A DNA stretch of 64,000 nt from Aselliscus stoliczkanus (Eukaryota; Chordata; Mammalia; Chiroptera; Hipposideridae): NCBI GenBank assembly GCA_033961575.1, contig CM066727.1, forward strand, positions 87,294,501 through 87,358,500, written 5' to 3'. Positions 11,976 through 22,515 of the stretch are shown here, one piece after another. Position 1 is the stretch's first letter. Every line of letters begins with the position of its first letter. The position numbers and the translations under genes were made by a program. The notes beneath the pieces are model-generated. The model had not been told where the DNA came from, did not search any database, and saw nothing but the letters and a program-made list of their open reading frames with translations.

Positions 11976-12499
11976 TCCCCTATGCCATGTGGGAAGGTCC
12001 TTTCCCAATATTTAACCATTTTCTGCCTAAGAATAAGGAGGCAGCTACATCAGTACCTTCGCTTCCTGACCCATACAGGGGAGGAACAGCCTAGAAAGCG
12101 TGTGCCAGGGACAGGAGCGCTTGGAAACAGCCCTCGTCCCCACTCCTGCCCCTCTCCTTCTCCATCACTCTCACTAGGCATTTGACCAGGAGCGACCCTC
12201 CTCCCAAACCTTGCCTACTTTAGAGGGGCCAAGGGCCAGGAACTACAAGCCTCCTTGCTCGGTGTGGCCTGAGAGAGGACCAGCAACTTCTCGCCTTTGT
12301 TTCTAACCTCTGGAACCTCTCTCTGGCAAATCCAATTTCTTTTGACAATGGCAGATGGAAGTCATCCCTGCCTAAGATGCTCTTAGGGTTTTGGCTGTGA
12401 CAGCCAGGTACTACAGATCTGCAAGACTCCGGGAAGAAGCCAGACACACCACCTTGAAAACCTAACTCTGTCTAAGAGACCAGCTTCCCCACCAGGTCC
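11976..12499. other. Single-copy sequence, no gene seen
   Basis: Two short frames (11982-12185 plus, 12220-12447 minus) lack conserved patterns. Nothing else was recognised. Confidence 0.5.
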
Positions 12500-12645
12500 C
12501 CTGAGGAGTCATTAAATTTGTGTGTCTTCATTTCCTCCAAGGTAGAAAAGGGGTGATAATGCTGACCCACCTCACCAGAGTGCTCAAAGGAGGAATAACC
12601 AATTAACGCAAGAGAAGCACTTTAAAAGTAAAAAAGCACTTTGCA
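12500..12645 (+). repeat. MIR SINE fragment
   Basis: The segments 'tgtgtcttcatttcctccaa', 'ggggtgataatgctgaccc' and 'cctcaccagagtgctcaaag' match the 3' half of MIR in the sense direction. Confidence 0.65.
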
Positions 12646-12686
12646 CTAATTAACATGGTTTCTGCTTTCATCTCCTGCAGCCTCAC

Positions 12687-12855
12687 TTAGAAGCGGGGTC
12701 CCAGATAGCTCCAGATGACAAGAAGCAGGCCCAGGTAACCAGCTCTGCCGATGAGATATCGGGCAGCTCTGTCGGGGCCATCAGAGTCGTCTCGGCGCTC
12801 TTGGCCATTGCCAGAGATTGTTTGTAGCTGATGATTCCAAATCCATCTGCATCCA
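12687..12855 (-). CDS. Candidate exon with an EF-hand-like loop, unidentified
   Basis: This is an unrecognised possible internal exon on the minus strand. Seen directly: after a candidate acceptor AG (12857-12856), one frame is open for 55 codons to a candidate donor, TAA|GTGAGG, with the GT at 12686-12685. The first residues read VDADGFGIISYKQ. This fits an EF-hand calcium loop, with D at loop positions 1 and 3, G at 6 and I at 8. F stands at position 5 and Q replaces the usual E at 12, so calcium binding would be impaired. About seven CpGs fall in roughly 110 bp, far above the neighbourhood. Against it: the acceptor has a poor pyrimidine tract and another AG nine bases upstream, and two other frames across the same bases are also open (a minus-strand frame ending in a TAA, and a plus-strand frame after a good acceptor at 12680 that ends in TAG near 12826). 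It may be a real exon, a decayed exon or a conserved regulatory element. Confidence 0.25.
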
Positions 12856-13095
12856 CTTAGCTTTCTAGAAGCCAAGGCATTTTTCAGTTACAGCAAACAG
12901 CACACCAATGTGAAGCTCCGAGGTAGGAGCAAGGGGCAAAAAAGATCGGAAAGTCTCTGGGGCTCCTGCTGACTCGTCTTGCAAAATCAAAATGAACCTT
13001 TTTCTTCAAAGACTTTGCTTTTGTTCATCATCATTATAAAAACACTCAAGTCGTTGGGGTCTGCAGCTGCAGTGAAAGCATGCAAAATGGGCTTT

Positions 13096-13169
13096 CTGTG
13101 AGACACACGCGCCTATGCACGCCTACACGTGTGCACCTGCACACACACATGCGCACACACACACACACT
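13096..13169. repeat. (CA)n-type alternating purine-pyrimidine tract
   Basis: The tract is almost strictly alternating (acacgcgcctatgcacgcc, then cacgtgtgcacc, then a CA run) and is unusual in keeping several CpG and GC steps. Confidence 0.85.
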
Positions 13170-14984
13170 CATAATAATGCTCTAACACTCTTCTTATGGG
13201 CAACGAGCACCAGGGGCATCTGGGTTTAGGGTCCAATCTCCACCTCTGTCAGACAAATGTTGCCAAATAAGATTCATTGACCTCCCCCAAAGGTACCTCC
13301 TTATGAGGCTGTTCATACCTGGTGTGTGGCCCTACAGAAGGCAGGAGTGTCTTTAATCACATGAAGTGTAGGACCCTGGAGCGTAGTACCCTTTTTGCTG
13401 CACTCCAAAATGTTTCAGATTTCATCAATGCACCATAGACCCTGTTAACATTGGATGTTGTTAACCTGGTTTATTAGGGTAATATTTCAGGTCTGTATGG
13501 CCAAAGGGCTTCTGTGGGCTGGGCTGAGGGTCACCATGCATAATCATGTGTCTTAGGAACATAGCTTCTGATTGCCGAGTAGCTGCCTTGGGATCTGGAA
13601 TGTAAGCCACCCGTAAGAAGGAAACTGCCACGAAATATTAGACCCTTTTTCCCCATTATTTCAGAGGTGTGGAATGTGGTTATCTTGAATTTCCTCTGGA
13701 TAGATGGTGTTCCTTCTCTCCTCCCTGCCTTCTTCCTCTTTTCCTTCCTCCATGCCATTTCATTAGCTGATAAACCATCACGGGGTCTCACAGACATCCC
13801 AGAAGGAAGTTAGAGACCAGCTTTACTAGAGAGAGGGTGCTGGCTGGGGGTAGGTAGATGGTACCATGGTCCTGCCTGGGGCACAGTGTGGAAACAAAGA
13901 CAGGAAAGAACAGGGGCAAGACGAGGCTTCGGGACAGCCCGGTGTAAGCCCCCAAAATCAGGGGCTAAAGAAGGAGATGCAAGGAGAGAGAAGACTTAGG
14001 AACAAGGAAACTTCTAGAGCCCTTTCTGATCAAGAAAGTGACAAGCAGCCATTGGGAAGCCAGACTGCTGCAGAGACAGAAGCTGAAAGGGACAATGGTT
14101 TTAATCCAATAGTGGATGAGGGGAGTGGACAGTCAGATTCCTTTGATAGTGATTTTTGGATTGCCTTGAGTGAGAGGAGAATGTAGAGTATACCAAAAGC
14201 AAAAATAATTTGTTTGATGATAGAGATGAAAATGTGACTCTCCCTTCTAAAGGGAAGAATGAATTTCTTCTCTGAGAGCCACGTGATGTACCTCAAGAAC
14301 CCCCTCCCAGGTGCCGGTCCCAAGGAAGGGCTCCCGGATGGTAGTTCTGTGGGGAGGTGGGAGTCAGGCAGGGATCCCTCAAGTCTGGGTTCCGCAGTCT
14401 CATCCCAGAGCTGTCTGTAGGAGCCCCTCATGGAGCCATCCCTCCAAGCATGGTGAGGGCCAGAATAGAGAAAGAGGCAACAGAAACAAACGCCCATCTG
14501 CCATCCTGATTAGCTTTGTGTATGGTGAGGTTGGAACCCCCTCCACGATCTCAACAGCATAGGCAATGGCCAGCCCGAATGGGTATGGCGATGACAACAG
14601 ACCAGCCTTTCCCAGTCACAATGGCTAAAGACAGGTTCTCTGGAACAGCTTTCACAGAAGTGTAAGTCAAGTTTTCTTCTTTGAAAAAATATTTTAAGAC
14701 CAAAACAACAAAACGCGTCAGTGAAAGAGTATGATACCTTATTATGAGGCTTTGCATTTGGTTATTATTACAGTTTTGTGCAGGATGGGCTTCCTGGGCA
14801 TGTGACCTGTGCATCACAAAGGACCCCACACTTAAAAGGACCCCTCCCCATTTGCTTTAACACTCTGCTGTCACTGTCTTGATATTCTTAATAATTCTGG
14901 AAAAAAGAGCTCCACATTTTCATTTTGGAGCCCACAGACTATATAGCCAGTCCCAGTCTGGTGCGGTAAAGAAAACACAGGTAT
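13170..14984. other. Single-copy sequence with two overlapping long frames
   Basis: The stretch holds a 106-codon plus-strand frame (13866-14186) and a 155-codon minus-strand frame (14030-14497) that overlap by about 150 bases. The plus frame encodes a charged, low-hydrophobicity chain ending in an acidic patch (SDSFDSDFW). I recognise neither and see no splice or codon-bias evidence for either, so both are probably chance. Confidence 0.45.
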
Positions 14985-15115
14985 TGCCAACATCCCCATT
15001 TTACAGATAAGGAGATTGAGAGTTAGCAGGTTAAATGGCTTCTCTAAGGTCACCTCACTAGTAAGCTGCTAACTCCAGCCCACAGGTCTCCCACCTCCCA
15101 AACCAGTGTTTGCTC
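14985..15115 (-). repeat. MIR SINE, antisense
   Basis: The order 'catccccattttacagata', 'aggagattgagagttag' and 'ctctaaggtcacctcacta' is the reverse complement of the MIR core. Confidence 0.8.
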
Positions 15116-15599
15116 TGATTAATCAATGCAATGTACACATTCTTGAGTGGCTGCCCAGCTCATGAAGACAATGTTCCATAACTGCACCCCCACCTTCTAT
15201 GATAAATCCCTCAGCCCTATTTATACCACTTGAGACCAGCATTCACATGAGACCGCCATCCCCAGCCACAGCTGATATCTAAGCTGGACCAGGCTGAGCC
15301 CATCTGACTATCTCTTCCAGGATCTGGAATTGGCATCTAACGGGACAGCAGAGGGAGGTCAACAGGGTCTGCAACAGAGGAACGGTGGGTTCAGGCATGG
15401 GAAGATTATATAAAATGATTTGCATCTCCCGCATCTCCCTCCCCACACCCCAAGTGTGTGACTCCCAGGGAATCACAGTCTAGCGGAAGGGCTCAGGTGC
15501 TACCATAAGGCCTGGTGATAATCATGTAGAAACCTCAGGGAAATCTGCCTTATGTGACCTTACCTATGGCTAAAAACCTGCCAAACCTGCTGGTCATGA
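15116..15599. other. Single-copy sequence, no gene seen
   Basis: A 65-codon minus-strand frame (15279-15476) has no recognisable feature. Nothing else was identified. Confidence 0.5.
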
Positions 15600-15785
15600 G
15601 AGTTATGTGAGGATGGCAAGTGGTTCCTTATTCATTTCTTATTCATAATGTATTATCATCATCCCCATTTTACAGGTAAAGAAAGTGAGGCAGAAAGGTT
15701 ATGTAACTTTCCCAAAGTCGCACAGCTCGTATGTGGTAGAGACAGGATTTGAACCAGACAGTCTGCCTGCAGAAGTAGTATTCTT
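15600..15785 (-). repeat. MIR SINE, antisense, well preserved
   Basis: The segments 'catccccattttacaggta', 'aagaaagtgaggcagaaag', 'taactttcccaaagtcgcac' and 'caggatttgaaccagacag' follow antisense MIR closely. Confidence 0.85.
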
Positions 15786-16010
15786 ACAAGCTGTCTCTCA
15801 GAAGTATTATTCTGGCCAGTCTGAAATAAAGCAAAGCAACATGCAATTTCCAATTTTAAATTTCATTTTATCTTTTCAAAATGCTGCCTCTCAGATGTCT
15901 TGACTATTTGGAACCAATATGGCCTTTGAGCAGTCAAAACAGATGTTACAAAGACCACACACAAAAGGGTGAATACTCAGTCCCTCAGATTCCCACTCAA
16001 CACCTGTTTA

Positions 16011-16036
16011 CTCACACATACATACACACACACACT
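16011..16036. repeat. (AC)n microsatellite
   Basis: A short AC-rich run with two 'cata' interruptions. Confidence 0.8.
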
Positions 16037-16436
16037 TCCCAATAGGTTTTGTTACCCACTTTCCAAGCACACAATAAATTAGAAGGAAATAAAGCCTGCT
16101 GTAAGTCAGCATGCTTACAGTAACAAGAAAACAGTACTAAGAGCTGAGCAGTAAAAGACAGAAAAACCCTAACGGCAATCGTAAACCTTACAAAGCATGG
16201 CCCATCAGCTTTATGTAATGACATTTGAACAGCCTAAACTCTTTGACCCTCCATCTCAATTTCTTATCCAAATACCCTTTTCTTAGTGTTGAAGCCATTA
16301 TCAATGAGGCTATCTATAATTAGCAGATGAAGGCATACTGCTTCTAGGAACAATTGAGATTATTTTGCTATATTCAGTACTTTTTTTTGGGGGGGCGGAG
16401 TTAAGTGCATAGATCAGGGATCAGACATTTTTATCT
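16037..16436. other. Single-copy sequence, no gene seen
   Basis: No gene was identified. A T8 run followed by a G8 run lies at about 16381-16397. Confidence 0.5.
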
Positions 16437-16497
16437 TTGTTGGCTGGTTGGTTGATTGGTTGGTTGGTTGGCTGGTTGGTTGGTTGGTTGGTTTGCA
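16437..16497. repeat. (TTGG)n microsatellite
   Basis: About fifteen TTGG/CTGG units, partly interrupted. They create an artificial WLVG-repeat open frame (16448-16669) that is not a gene. Confidence 0.9.
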
Positions 16498-16589
16498 GGG
16501 AGGTACTTGTTATTTTAGGTCTGCACTATATGGCTACATTTTTTCAAATTTCATTTTCCTTAAAAGGGTCATGTGCTCTCTAGTTCACC

Positions 16590-17110
16590 ATAGTCCCCAC
16601 CCCTCTTTTTCTCAATTGAATTTTTATTTGAAGATAATTGTAGGCTCACATGCGATTGTTAAGAAGTAATACAGAGAGACCTCATGTTCCTTTTCCCAGT
16701 ATCCCCCAATGGTAACATCTTGCAAAATTCTAGCACCATATCACAGCCAGGATACTGATTTTGATAGAGTCAAGATACTCACAATTTAATCACCTCATGA
16801 GTGCCACACCCATCCCATCACCACCCCCATCCCTGACCCCTTTGTAAACTCTGATCTATTCTCCATTTCTATAATTTTGTATCTCAAAAATGTGATATAA
16901 ATGGAATCATACAGTGTACAGCCTTATAGATTGTGTGTGTGTGTTTTTTTTTTTCCATTCATCATGATTCTCTGGAGAGTTATCCAAGTTGTTGAGTATA
17001 TCAATACTTGGTTTACTCTTATTGCTGAGTACAGGTCCATGGTATGGATGAACCACAGTTAATCAAGGATATATCCACCATTCGTTTTCCTTTTATACAC
17101 AGACTGCTTT
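16590..17110 (-). mobile_element. Old L1 3' UTR and ORF2 end, antisense
   Basis: The order 'agtatcccccaatggtaaca', 'tctataattttgtatctc', 'ataaatggaatcatacagt' and 'ccatggtatggatgaacca' is the reverse complement of an old mammalian L1 (L1MB/L1MC type) from its 3' UTR into the end of ORF2. A T run near 16949 follows a GT run and is an internal expansion. Confidence 0.85.
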
Positions 17111-18244
17111 CCTCATTTACACGACCCACTGCGACCCATGGGCATTTGAACTTGTGACCCTGGTGTAGTCTCACCTGGAATCTGGAAAACTCAGATCTCC
17201 AGAGTGATTACCTTCCTCTCAGCCCTGTCTATCCAATCTGTGGATTATACATGTCCACAATTTTAATACCAGGGAGCAAAAGTTCCCCAACACGTGGCTG
17301 GCTCTCATCCCTTACTAGCTAGTTGATATGTGCTTGGAAAATGCAACATGAGAATTAATACAACCAGGACAGTAGATATGAACCAAAAGAATGATCTTAT
17401 AAAACAATCAAAGGCAAATATAGAATTCTTTAGAGATCATCCCTGGTTTGTTTTTTGCCTTCTGGTAGCTCCTCTTGTAAGCATAGATAAGACGGGTTAA
17501 GTCCACTCAGAGTTCTCAAGTTCCTTATCATCTCCCTTCATACTTCTCACTGAGCCCCTCTAGACTTTGGAATGCCTGCACCAAGTGCTTCACTCTTTCT
17601 CAGTTACTTCTGCCTAACTTCTGTGACATATCATCTTTGTTTTAAAATATCTCATTCTTATATGGTATAAATTCTACTAGCCCTCAGACACTTAACAACT
17701 TGAAGTGTCTCATATAATATACTTCAGTCAGTAAATATTTTTTGAGAGCCCAATCAATGCCTTGATTATATTTAATGATTCTACATGCCCTTTTCTCAAA
17801 AAATAAATTATTTAAGCCACTAGCAGATTTGTAATTAGGGTCCTTCAGAATATAGCCATCATGTTGGGTCTTCCCCCAGCATCTCATTCATACCAGATGT
17901 TTTATAATGCTCTTCATTGCTAGGATATCTTTCAGGAATTGGATACATGTAGTTGAATCAGTCTACTTCTCCAGGTCTTAGCCAAAATAACCTTCTCTTT
18001 CCACCATGATATGTTTGCCTTTTATTCTTTACACTTCTTTCCTTCATTTCTGAAGCCTGGGTTACTGCCAGGACTACCCTGAATGACACCCACCATCAGT
18101 GTTGCTCGCTGATCATTCCCCCACACTCACTGAGGACTGTTCTCTGCCCCAAGCACTAGGAATTACAGCAGGGACAGCCATTTTGCTTGTTCCCACAAGA
18201 TAAGTATGGTAGGTATGACTGTAAAGTGAATACGACTGCAAGGC
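17111..18244. other. Single-copy AT-rich sequence, faint L2-like trace
   Basis: No gene was found. A segment at 18120-18200 (caagcactaggaattacagc) resembles the widespread ancient relic that normally reads 'aggcactggggatacagc'. The rest is unassigned. Confidence 0.45.
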
Positions 18245-18375
18245 AAATAGGATTTTCTGTTTTATCAATGAGGCACCTGAGATGACATGGCTTTCTCAAA
18301 ATCTCAGAGTTGATAAGTAACAGAGCAGGGATTCAAACTCACATCTGTCTGATGTCAAAGCCCATTCTCTGAGGA
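18245..18375 (-). repeat. MIR SINE, antisense
   Basis: The segments 'tatcaatgaggcacctgag', 'ctcagagttgataagtaac' and 'gcagggattcaaactcacat' are antisense MIR. Confidence 0.75.
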
Positions 18376-19274
18376 GTTGGCCAGGCCACTTTCCAGGCAT
18401 CAAAGGCCCAGAGAACACCTTCACCCACCTTACTGATAAGATAAATTCTTACCACTGATCTTCCTAAAAACGAAGACTCTAGTTTGGCTCCATCCTCTCA
18501 GAACATCCACTTAGTTTCACTTCTTTAATGCTGCAGATCAGCTTCCCTTCAGATCAGGAAACACTTCAGATGGAAACTGGGGTCCAGGAAGTTTCTTAAA
18601 AAGTGGATCAAGACCTGTGGGGAAGTAAAGGGAGTAAGGCTGGGTGGAGGGAGACATTGAACTTCAATGCTATAAGAATGTAAGCCTCAGCTAACCGAGG
18701 GGGAGGTCAGAAGTGCCCCAAAGTAAGTCAAGGGAGCTGTTCCTTTGTATCCCCATGATGATAAATCACTCGGTGCACAATGCCCTAGGAATTGGGGAGG
18801 ACCACGGTCCCAGCAAATTTCAGAGAGACTTGTGGAGAGCTGTCCACTGCCACCACTCCTGGCTGCTGAGGGAATGACTGCTATGGGGGTGGGCATCCAA
18901 CATTCCTTCTCTTAACTTGTACTCTCATCTCCTTCCAAATTTCTCACATCTCTTAGAAGATTTCTGGGTTGGGTCTGAGGGAAAAGCCAAGCCAATTTTG
19001 TACATTTTTCCTATTCCCTTCTTTCAAAGATCCCAGTATTATTTTTTCATTTATTCTTTTCTCTTTCCCAATAAAGGTAACAAACTTTCTCTCCAGTGCC
19101 TCAGCTCACCAGAGAAATAATTCAGGGGATAGTCTTCCTGTTTCCCCAGTGTCCCTGCCTCAGGAAGGGTGGTGCTTGGTGGTGGGTTCTCCTGCTAGAG
19201 CTCTGGGGATAGCCTCTCCTAGTTTGCTTCAGCTGTCCATTTCCGGACACCTTTGCTTTCCTTCCATCCCTCCT
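18376..19274. other. Single-copy sequence, no gene seen
   Basis: The 152-codon plus-strand frame at 18969-19427 runs into the L2 copy that follows and has no domain signal. Its S/F/L/P-rich composition reflects a pyrimidine-rich strand. Confidence 0.5.
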
Positions 19275-19915
19275 TTCCATCGCCAGCACCTCACCTCACC
19301 CACGCCCTCATTACTCCTCACCTGGACTCTGGCCAAGTCTCCTATCTGCTCTCATCTTTCCCTCACAGATCATCCTACTTACTTCCTGTTATTCTGTGAT
19401 CTTTCTGGATGCGAACCTACCATGTGACTGTTCAGTCCATTGTTTCCAGAGTTAAGTGTTAAGTTCTTTATCCTCACATTCAAGACCCACTTGATCTGGC
19501 CGACCTATCCCCAGCAACCACTAAACACACACACACAATCATAGGCAATACTGAATTATCTGTGGATTTTCTTCACCTGCCACATTATTCTCACCTCCAT
19601 GCCTTTTCATATACTGTTCCTTCTTCCTGGACTCCTTCATACACCATTTTAACTCCTTCATGACCCAACTAAGGTGTTTTTTACCTCCAGGAAGCATTCC
19701 CCATCATGAAGAGCTGGCTTCTAGTGCCTGCCCTCGCCCTTAGCCCTGAGTCCCATAGCACTCAAACCTACCTCTACCATACTCCACGTGCTCAGAAGTT
19801 ATCTGCCATCACTTGGCCTGTGAGACCTGGGCCAGAACTGAATGTATCCTATTCTGTGTCCCTCATGCCTAGCACAAAGTAGGAACTCAAGATAAACTTA
19901 TTGAACTGAACAAAC
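19275..19915 (+). repeat. L2 LINE 3' end, long copy
   Basis: One of the best ancient LINE copies in the window. It shows, in order, 'acattcaagacccacttgat', 'ctccatgccttttcatatac', 'gaagcattccccatcatga', 'cctagcacaaagtagg' and the terminal 'aactcaagataaacttattg'. A CA expansion sits inside it at about 19,524-19,538. Confidence 0.8.
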
Positions 19916-21410
19916 TAAATCCCCTTTTCGGTGTCTACACAAGATATTTCCTTCAAGTCTTACAACTCTTGCTCATCAAAATGCTGGCTTGCCCCAAGTG
20001 TACTTGTTTTCTCTATTTTTTCCAGGTGGTTATCAAGCACAGGTATGCTCCACATTAAATAAACTGGTGTTAGGAAAAATATGTATTGTAAAAGAAAATT
20101 TGGGGTATTTACTTCTCTTTATAGAAGGCTACTAGCCTAGCTGTTTTTAGTATACCCTTTATGCCAAGTATCTGCACAAAGGGAATACACATAATCTTTA
20201 AACTGTGAATGGTGATTACCTGAGAATTCTTTTACCTCCTTCTTATATTTTTATATATTATTTTATACATTATACATTATTTATATAATGATCATGCTTT
20301 ATTACTTAAAAGTCAGAAAGAAAACACAAATTCATGTTCATTGTGGGGGAAACAAGGAAGAAATGATAGGCTTCTAGATGATTTTTTTTTCTTCTTTAAA
20401 TAGATAAAAAGTACAGTTAGGAAAGAATAACATCCAAGTCCCTTAATTGCTAGGCTCACTAGCAAGAATAAATTGCACATTTGTAGAACTTTATGCCCAA
20501 ATGCCTTTTAAATCATTCAAATTGAAAAATGTTTCTTTCTCTATAATATCTAGGGTGACTGTTTTAGAAACAGTGTTTTGCTATCAGGGCACTATTGTGA
20601 CATTAAAGATGCAGATGTACCATGCAGCAAGTTCACAGTCAAGGAGCCTCAAATCCCAATCCACACACAAAAAAACTACTCTTGGCAAGTCAATCAAGTT
20701 CTCTGAGGTTCCAATGTTTCAAATTTAAAATGGGATAAACTCTGCAGAGGGTTCCAGTAAAAAAAAAAAAAAAAAAAAAAAAAAGGAGATAATATACATA
20801 CAATTGCTTCAGAAAGTAAAAGACTGAAGGTACCATGATAATAAGTGATAGAAGGGTTATGATTAATAATAACATTCCTGTAGCAGCCATTGTTCCCATC
20901 TCTTGGAGTCCTTCCCTGTCGTCCTTGAAGACCAGCCATCTCTGTCAGGGTTCTCCTCCTCCCTTCGAGGCTCCCTCTAAGGGCTGCCTTCTGTCCTTTC
21001 AACATTGGACCAACTCCCAGGCACCCATGCTTTTTGCCCAGCCATCCCTCAGATATTAACCCTCAAGACTGCACTGAATGTTTACATTGATGGGCAATTA
21101 TCATTAGCTGAAAGTGCACCCTGAAACTACATACTCTTCCTTAAACATAAACATGTTCTCCTTTGTCCTTTATCATATTTCATTTTAAGGAACAGTATCT
21201 CAAAAAATTGATTTAATAAAGCATTTGGTTGCCCTATCTGGAGAATCCTTTTCTTAACAAGTTAGGGCAGAAAGAGTCATGCAATTCATTGGTTTACATC
21301 ACCCAATAGAAAGACTAAAATCACTTCTACCTACATTAAACCCCATTATATCCTTACCAGGTGGGAAGCAAATTATCGGACTTCCATGAGTTTTCTGCAT
21401 GATGGATTAT
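19916..21410. other. AT-rich single-copy sequence with one A26 run
   Basis: A segment at 20,170-20,330 (gaatggtgattacctgagaa, then TA-rich sequence) resembles the tail of an old L1. An uninterrupted A run of about 26 lies at 20,759-20,784 with no recognisable SINE or processed pseudogene upstream of it. No gene was found. Confidence 0.45.
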
Positions 21411-21425
21411 CAAGTATCTGGATTT

Positions 21426-21876
21426 CTTTTTTTTGGAGGTGGGGGGCAGCATTCATATGTCTTTATTTATTTATTTATTTTTAATTAAAGTGTATTGGGG
21501 TGACAACTGTTAGTAAAGTTACATAGGTTTCATGTGTACAATCTGTAATATGTCATCTATATATCACATTGTGTGCTCACCACCCAGAGTCAGTTCTCCT
21601 TCCATCACCATATATTTGATCCCTTTTACTCTCATCTACCACCTCCTCCCCCTTAACATCACTAATCATCAGAGAAATGCAAACAAAAATCACAATGAGA
21701 TATCACCTCACACCAGTTAGAATGGCTATCATCAACAAGACAAATAATAACAAGTGTTAGAGAGGCTATGGAGAAAAAGGAACCCTCATATACTGTTGGT
21801 GGGAATGTATTATAGATTGGTGAGCTGCTATGGAAAGCACTATGGAGGTTCCTCAAAAAATTAAAAACAGAATTAA
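21426..21876 (-). mobile_element. 5'-inverted (twin-primed) L1 insertion
   Basis: The left part (about 21,460-21,655) is an L1 3' UTR in antisense, with its A-rich tail seen as T-rich sequence at 21,460-21,482. The right part (21,657-21,876) is the end of ORF2 in the opposite orientation. The whole is flanked by a near-perfect target-site duplication: caagtatctggattt at 21,411-21,425, and the same with one extra T at 21,877-21,892. One duplication around two oppositely oriented L1 parts is the signature of twin priming. The ORF2 part is a short broken fragment. Confidence 0.9.
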
Positions 21877-21892
21877 CAAGTATCTTGGATTT

Positions 21893-22239
21893 AATCACAC
21901 AGCCTGAGAGTGAAGGTGATCAGGTCAAAACTAGAGTCTCCACACTAGATCTGCTTGGCCCGTAGGATGGTATTTTCTTTTCAATAGCTAAAAAGAAAAG
22001 GAAAAAAGAAAAATGAAAGTATCCATTAATGATAAAGGGAACACCATCTTAAGATACTCCCAGGACCTGGCAGTAAAAGGAGACTGGATTCCCAACTTTG
22101 CTTTTAAAACAAACAACTCTGAAATACATGCTCTAAAAAACAACCTTAGCATCTGGGAGAATAAAACCTGGTTTATTTATGGGGGTTGATCCATATCTGG
22201 TGAGGACAGGGATTCAGAGTAGTTGAGGTTCATTAGTAT
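21893..22239. other. Single-copy sequence, no gene seen
   Basis: There is a short A/G-rich tract near 21,990-22,015. Nothing else was identified. Confidence 0.5.
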
Positions 22240-22465
22240 CATGAAATCAGTAGAGTGATTAAGAGCTTAGAGTTCAGTGCCTGAAGCACTTGGGTGGCTA
22301 CACACACACCATGGGAGCACAGAGGAGTTATTTATCCTCTAGTCTGTCTCCTCATCTATGAAATGGAGCTGAGGATACCTGGCTCATGCAGTGGCTATGA
22401 CTAACTGAGCTAATGAATGCAGAGTGCAGAGCAGAGAGCCCAGTGCATTGTGGGCACTCACATGA
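22240..22465 (+). repeat. MIR SINE
   Basis: The segments 'gtagagtgattaagagctta', 'tctgtctcctcatctatga' and 'aatggagctgaggatacct', then 'gcccagtgcattgtgggcac', follow MIR in sense over nearly full length. Confidence 0.75.
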
Positions 22466-22500
22466 GCTACCTTTGTCGTCTCCATCATCCCCATCATCAC

Positions 22501-22515
22501 CAGCAGCAGCAGCAG
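22501..22515. repeat. (CAG)5 short tandem repeat
   Basis: Five CAG units are preceded by a CATC-rich stretch. The repeat is short and not in a recognisable coding frame. Confidence 0.8.

Noticed and set aside
12687..12875. Minus-strand 62-codon frame ending in a hydrophobic segment, as a small membrane protein
   Set aside because: The hydrophobic stretch is only about 13 residues. The frame competes with the EF-hand-like frame over the same bases, and no start context or family match supports it.
16448..16669. Frame encoding WLVG repeats
   Set aside because: It is the translation of a (TTGG)n microsatellite followed by non-coding sequence.
20759..20784. A26 run as the tail of a processed pseudogene or SINE
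   Set aside because: No recognisable SINE, exon-like or coding sequence lies upstream, and no flanking duplication was found.
22501..22515. (CAG)5 as a polyglutamine-coding repeat
   Set aside because: It is only five units long, with no surrounding open frame of note.
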